From assembly GCF_017873555.1 (NCBI RefSeq), contig NZ_JAGGKE010000005.1, positions 124,001 through 188,000 of the forward strand: 64,000 nt of DNA. The letters are read 5' to 3'. Positions 60,292 to 64,000 of the stretch are shown in pieces. A program made the translations under genes and the position numbers. How positions within the stretch are numbered: the first letter of the stretch is position 1; each line of letters begins with the position of its first letter. This DNA is from Halorubrum trapanicum (lineage in GTDB: Archaea > Halobacteriota > Halobacteria > Halobacteriales > Haloferacaceae). The notes beneath the pieces are model-generated. The model saw only the letters and a program-made list of their open reading frames with translations, was not told the origin of the DNA and did not search any database.

Positions 60292-62046
60292 ATGACGCTG
60301 AGCGCGAGCGCGCCGCTGGCGCTGGTGCCGCTCGTCGTCGTCGCCGCGTTGCTCGTCGGCCTGTTGTGGCCGGCCTCCCGGGCGATGCCGGTCGCGTGGG
60401 CGGCGGCCGCGGGGGTGGCGTTCCTGGCGTGGGGGATGCCGCCGGAGTGGATCCTCGCGGCGTCGGTCAACGGCGCGATGGCGGCCGTCGAGATCCTCTG
60501 GATCGTGTTGGGCGCGCTGGTGCTGTTGTACACCCTGATGAACTCCGGCGCGGTCGACCGGATCAACGCCGGCTTCGCGTCGATAAGCGACGACCGGCGG
60601 GTCCAGGTGGTGCTGCTCGGCTTCTTCCTCGCGACGTTCATCGAGGGCGTCGCCGGCTTCGGCACGCCCGCGGCCGTGGTCGCGCCGCTGCTGTTGGCGC
60701 TCGGCTTCCCCGCGTTCGCCGCCGTCGTCGCCGCGCTGATCGGCCACGCCGTCGCGACCGTCTTCGGCGCGGTGGGGACGCCGATCATCGTCGGGTTCCA
60801 ACAGCCGCTCGACGCGGTCAGCGAGGCGATCGGCGCCGGGGGGTTCGAGTCGGTGGCCGCGTACGCCACCGCGGCCGGCGGGTGGGCCGCCGTGTTCAAC
60901 GGGTTGCTCGGCCTGTTCATCCCGTTCATCGCCGTGGTGATGGTCGTGTACTTCTTCGGCGCGGTCGACGCCGAGGAGCGGTCGCTCGGCCCCGCGCTCG
61001 CCGTGGCGCCGCTGTGTCTGTTCGCCGGGGTCGCGTTCGCGGTCCCGTACGTGGCGTCGGCGTGGTTCGTCGGCCCGGAGCTGCCGTCGCTGATCGCGTC
61101 GATGGCCGGCGGCGGCGCCGTCGTGGCGACGCTGCGGGCCGGCTACCTGCTGCCGGACGAGGAGTGGGAGTTCCCGCCCCGCGAGGAGTGGCCCGGCCAC
61201 TGGGTCGGCAGCATCGAACCGGGCAGCGAGACCGCCAGCGCGGAGGCCGCGACGACCGGGGGAACGGGCGGCGGTGCCGGCGGTGCCGACGGCGCCGAGA
61301 TGTCGCTGCTCCGCGCGTGGTCGCCGTACGTCGCGCTCGTCGTCCTGCTGATCGGCACCCGCGTTATCGACCCGATCGCGACGTTCCTCCAGGAGGGACC
61401 GGGGATGACGATCGCCGTCTCGAACGTCCTCGGGACGGACATCGGCGGGGCGATCGGGTGGGCGTACGTCCCGGGGACGTGGCTGCTCGCCAGCGCGCTG
61501 ATCGCGGTGCCGGTCCTCGGGATGTCGACGGACGAGGTGACGAGCGCGTGGCGCGAGGCCGCCGGGAAGATCGTCTCGCCCGCGGTCTCGCTGGTCTTCG
61601 TCATCGCGATGGTCGAGGTGATGCTCCAGACCGCGGCGCACCCGGGCGCGGCCGCCGACGGCAGCATGATCGTCGTGCTCGCGGACGCGACGGCCTCGAC
61701 GTTCGGCGCCGCGTACCCGCTGTTCGCGCCCGTGGTCGGCACCCTCGGCGCGTTCATCGCCGGCTCGATCACCGTGAGCAACGTGACGTTCGCGGCGTTC
61801 CAGTTCGAGATCGCTCAGGAGCTCGGCCTCTCGACACAGCTGCTCGTCGGCGCGCAGACGGTCGGCGCCGCTATCGGGAACACGATCGCGATCCACAACG
61901 TGATCGCCGCGCTCGCGACGGTCGGTCTCGTCGGGAAGACGGGCCGGGTCGTCCGGCTCAACCTGATCCCGGTCGCCTACTACGTCGGCGTCGGCGGACT
62001 GCTGACCGCGGTGTTCGTCTACGTGCTGTTCCCGGGGGTGTTCTGA
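60292..62046 (+). CDS. lldP: L-lactate permease
   Basis: A 584-aa LctP-family symporter with about 13 helices. Motifs: AAVEILWIVLGALVLLYTLMNSGAVDRI, LATFIEGVAGFGTPAAVVAPLLLALGFP, FGAVGTPIIVGFQ, TLGAFIAGSITVSNVTFAAFQ and GAAIGNTIAIHNVIAALATVGL. Imports lactate or glycolate. Start at 60292; longer frames upstream lack family similarity. A lactate-oxidation gene is not visible next to it. Confidence 0.94.
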   Translation: MTLSASAPLALVPLVVVAALLVGLLWPASRAMPVAWAAAAGVAFLAWGMPPEWILAASVNGAMAAVEILWIVLGALVLLYTLMNSGAVDRINAGFASISDDRRVQVVLLGFFLATFIEGVAGFGTPAAVVAPLLLALGFPAFAAVVAALIGHAVATVFGAVGTPIIVGFQQPLDAVSEAIGAGGFESVAAYATAAGGWAAVFNGLLGLFIPFIAVVMVVYFFGAVDAEERSLGPALAVAPLCLFAGVAFAVPYVASAWFVGPELPSLIASMAGGGAVVATLRAGYLLPDEEWEFPPREEWPGHWVGSIEPGSETASAEAATTGGTGGGAGGADGAEMSLLRAWSPYVALVVLLIGTRVIDPIATFLQEGPGMTIAVSNVLGTDIGGAIGWAYVPGTWLLASALIAVPVLGMSTDEVTSAWREAAGKIVSPAVSLVFVIAMVEVMLQTAAHPGAAADGSMIVVLADATASTFGAAYPLFAPVVGTLGAFIAGSITVSNVTFAAFQFEIAQELGLSTQLLVGAQTVGAAIGNTIAIHNVIAALATVGLVGKTGRVVRLNLIPVAYYVGVGGLLTAVFVYVLFPGVF

Positions 62047-62174
62047 CGGGCAATAGCGCTCAGACGGCTCAGCGGCGGCGACCCGGGCGGAGCCGGAGCG
62101 GCGTCCAGCCCGGATACGTGGTCATTGACTGAAACGAACGTTATCCGTCTCCGTCTCCGAGGTTCGGACGGCCG

Positions 62175-63725
62175 ATGCGAGAGATCACCGCCGCCGTCGC
62201 CCTCGCCCTGCTCGTCGCGCTCGCCGGCTGTGGCGGACTCGGCGGCGACATCGACGGAGCCGGACCCCTTGGGGAGCCGTCGCCGTCGATCGAGTCCGTC
62301 TCCGCGCCGGCGTCGCTCGACCACGACGAGCGGGCGACGGTCGAGGCGACCGTGCGGTGGAAGGGCCTCGTGAGCGACGCGGACGGGTCGACGGCCGACG
62401 CCGACGGATCGGCGGACGAGGGGGGTTCGAACGCGACGCTCGACCCGGTTCGGGTGACGGTCCGCGTCGGCGACCGGACGCTGCGCGCCGAGAACCGGTC
62501 CGTCCCGGCGAACGGGTCGATGACGGTGACGGCCGAGATCGACGCCGCGGCGCTCGACCCGGGCGAGCACGTGCTATCGGTGAGCGTCGGCGCGGCGAGC
62601 GCGACGCGGACGGTCGCCGTCGCGGAGGCGCGGGCGGCGACGTTCGTCGTCTCCGAGGTCGAAGCGCCGGAGCGCGTGGAATACGGCGAGAACCTGTCGG
62701 TCGTCGCGACCGTGGCGAACGTCGGCGACCTGGCGGGCACCCAGACGGTCGCGTTCCGGTACGGGACCGGGGCGAGCGCGAACCGAACGGTCGCGCTCGA
62801 CGGCGGCGCGGAGGCGCGGGTGTCCGTCACGTTCGCGGACGTGCGACTCGACGGCGGCGACTACCCGGCCGTCGTGACGACAGCGAACCGGACGCGGGAG
62901 CGGACGGTCGCACTGTCGCATCCGAGCCCGTACGGGAAGACGACGCTCCGGCTCTCCGTCGACGACGGCGGGGTCGACCGGAACGTCTCCGGGGTGGTCG
63001 CGGCCGCGACGGGCTACTGGGAGCGCAACGACGAGCGCTACCTCGGCTACCCGGTCGATTACGAGCGGGTGGCCGAGGAGGGAGACGCCGACGTGGTCCT
63101 GCGGTTCGACCGCGTGGAGCGCTGCGGCGTGGAGGGCGGCGACGCGCGCTACTTCGGCTGCGCGGACCTCCTCGTCGACGAGCCGCGGGAGCCGATGACC
63201 GCGACCGTCGAGCCGAACGTCTCCGACGCGGAGATGAACGCGACGATCATCCACGAACTCGGCCACGTACAGGGGCTCGAACACGGCGAGGAGCCGACCG
63301 GACTGATGGCCGAGACGAGCACGCTCGCGACGCATCGCCCGGTGACGGTCCACCTGCGCGCCGAGAGCGGGGAGGTCCCGCGGCGCGTCGAGGACGCGGT
63401 CGCGATGGGACTCGACTACTTCGCCGACCGCGAGGACGTCGCCGGGAGCGACGGGTTCGCGTGGGAGTTCGTCGACGAGGCGCGGGAGGCGCACGTCCAG
63501 GTCACCTACGACGACCGCGGGGAGGTCTGCTTCGCCGACGGCGGCGGCTCCTGTACGGTCGACGGCGAGTACTACGGCCAGCAGGACGTGCGGCTGGAGG
63601 GAGTCGACGACGAGGTGGTCGCGTGGCACGTGGGGGCCTCGTTCGCGCCGGTGCTGTTGGAGGAGGTCCCGCCGGAGCTCACGGGCGAGGCGGACCGGCG
63701 GGAGCGGGAGGCGTGGCCGGCGTAG
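62175..63725 (+). CDS. Surface lipoprotein with CARDB-like repeats and metzincin protease domain
   Basis: A 516-aa protein. Signal with lipobox LAGC near residue 19. Two Ig-like/CARDB-type segments (APASLDHDERATVEATVRW; APERVEYGENLSVVATVANVGDLAGTQTV). A metzincin domain follows, with zinc motif HELGHVQGLEH (about 63252-63284) and the Met-turn GLMAE. Many N-x-S/T sequons. Probable extracellular zinc endopeptidase; the C-terminal part is unassigned. Monocistronic. Confidence 0.85.
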   Translation: MREITAAVALALLVALAGCGGLGGDIDGAGPLGEPSPSIESVSAPASLDHDERATVEATVRWKGLVSDADGSTADADGSADEGGSNATLDPVRVTVRVGDRTLRAENRSVPANGSMTVTAEIDAAALDPGEHVLSVSVGAASATRTVAVAEARAATFVVSEVEAPERVEYGENLSVVATVANVGDLAGTQTVAFRYGTGASANRTVALDGGAEARVSVTFADVRLDGGDYPAVVTTANRTRERTVALSHPSPYGKTTLRLSVDDGGVDRNVSGVVAAATGYWERNDERYLGYPVDYERVAEEGDADVVLRFDRVERCGVEGGDARYFGCADLLVDEPREPMTATVEPNVSDAEMNATIIHELGHVQGLEHGEEPTGLMAETSTLATHRPVTVHLRAESGEVPRRVEDAVAMGLDYFADREDVAGSDGFAWEFVDEAREAHVQVTYDDRGEVCFADGGGSCTVDGEYYGQQDVRLEGVDDEVVAWHVGASFAPVLLEEVPPELTGEADRREREAWPA

Positions 63726-63837
63726 GGGGCGAACGCCCGGCGAGAGCGGTCCGCTCGGGTGGGTCGCGGTGCCGGGGGGTCGGGGACGGCCGTCGAAGAA
63801 AAGTCTATACGGCCGCCGGTGTTCGTCCGTTTCATAC

Positions 63838-63987
63838 GTGATACCTCGCGAACGAGTCTGGCGGCGCGTCGCGGTCGCGGGTCCGGGCGGCGAACCGGAC
63901 CTCGGAATCGCCGGCCCGCCCCTCGGAGACGGCGACGCGGCCGACGGCAGCGACTCCGACGGTTCCTTCAGCGCACCCCCCGCCTGA
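63838..63987 (+). CDS. Possible small Gly/Asp-rich protein (49 aa)
   Basis: GTG start at 63838 is about 29 nt downstream of a GTCTATACGG box (63804-63813), which fits a leaderless transcript. Sequence IPRERVWRRVAVAGPGGEPD then an acidic Gly/Ser tail; no domain recognised. May simply be a start-proximal ORF of something else. Low confidence. Confidence 0.35.
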   Translation: MIPRERVWRRVAVAGPGGEPDLGIAGPPLGDGDAADGSDSDGSFSAPPA

Positions 63988-64000
63988 GATGCAGGGATCA

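Overview
The window is chromosomal DNA of a halophilic archaeon (class Halobacteria). Evidence: high GC content, very acidic proteins (Asp/Glu-rich tails on LonB, DUF371 and sensor-like proteins), membrane-anchored LonB, an aNOP56-fibrillarin pair, Trm5, the archaeal-type PurN-AICAR transformylase fusion, Tat lipoprotein signals (RR motif plus lipobox) on most solute-binding proteins, a PGF-CTERM tail, and TATA boxes about 25-30 nt upstream of start codons, which implies many leaderless transcripts. The gene set resembles Halorubrum-like genomes, but the genus is an inference.

Layout. 1-7.5 kb: lonB (5' end outside the window), a CBS-ParB protein, and a polyamine ABC transporter whose ATPase gene is convergent to potBCD. 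7.5-13.2 kb: a small glycine-zipper protein, nop56-flpA, an orphan solute-binding lipoprotein, an XRE/DUF2178 pair with a palindromic operator, a TFB-like mini-protein with 33-bp tandem repeats at its promoter, and endonuclease III. 13.2-19.4 kb: structured repeat element copy 1, tRNA-Leu(UAG), and a glycerophosphodiesterase plus ugpBAEC. 19.4-29.9 kb: oxidoreductase, CapA-like phosphoesterase, DRG and YchF GTPases around a low-GC island with structured element copy 2, amidohydrolase, DUF371, a RelE-type toxin-antitoxin pair, CoA-type Nudix and proS. 30-38.3 kb: secreted Gly-rich and membrane-anchored HTH proteins, a 43-aa zinc-ribbon gene, tRNA-Thr(CGU), trm5, and a divergent btuF/btuCD cobamide or heme uptake locus. 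38.3-48.1 kb: a threonine-synthase homologue lacking the PLP lysine, an iron-box-controlled siderophore-binding lipoprotein, FAD oxidoreductase, orphan PDH E1-alpha, alcohol dehydrogenase, metallophosphoesterase-J-domain pair, and MTH865. 48.1-64 kb: structured element copy 3, M42 peptidase, MFS transporter, a divergent HTH pair, purNH and purB, zinc ribbon and membrane proteins, crtI, lldP and a secreted metzincin.

How the genes fit together. The recurring theme is nutrient capture: polyamines, glycerol-3-phosphate with its diesterase, cobamide/heme, ferric siderophore and lactate. These are interleaved with core information-processing and purine genes. No transposase, CRISPR array or rRNA operon was seen.

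The most unusual signal is a roughly 255-268 nt non-coding element present three times in the same orientation (13300-13553, 23677-23944, 48293-48557). Single-strand blocks are conserved, while at least three stems differ in sequence but stay complementary. All copies also share an 8-bp long-range pairing that would form a pseudoknot. This is internal covariation evidence for a structured RNA, or structured single-stranded DNA, family.
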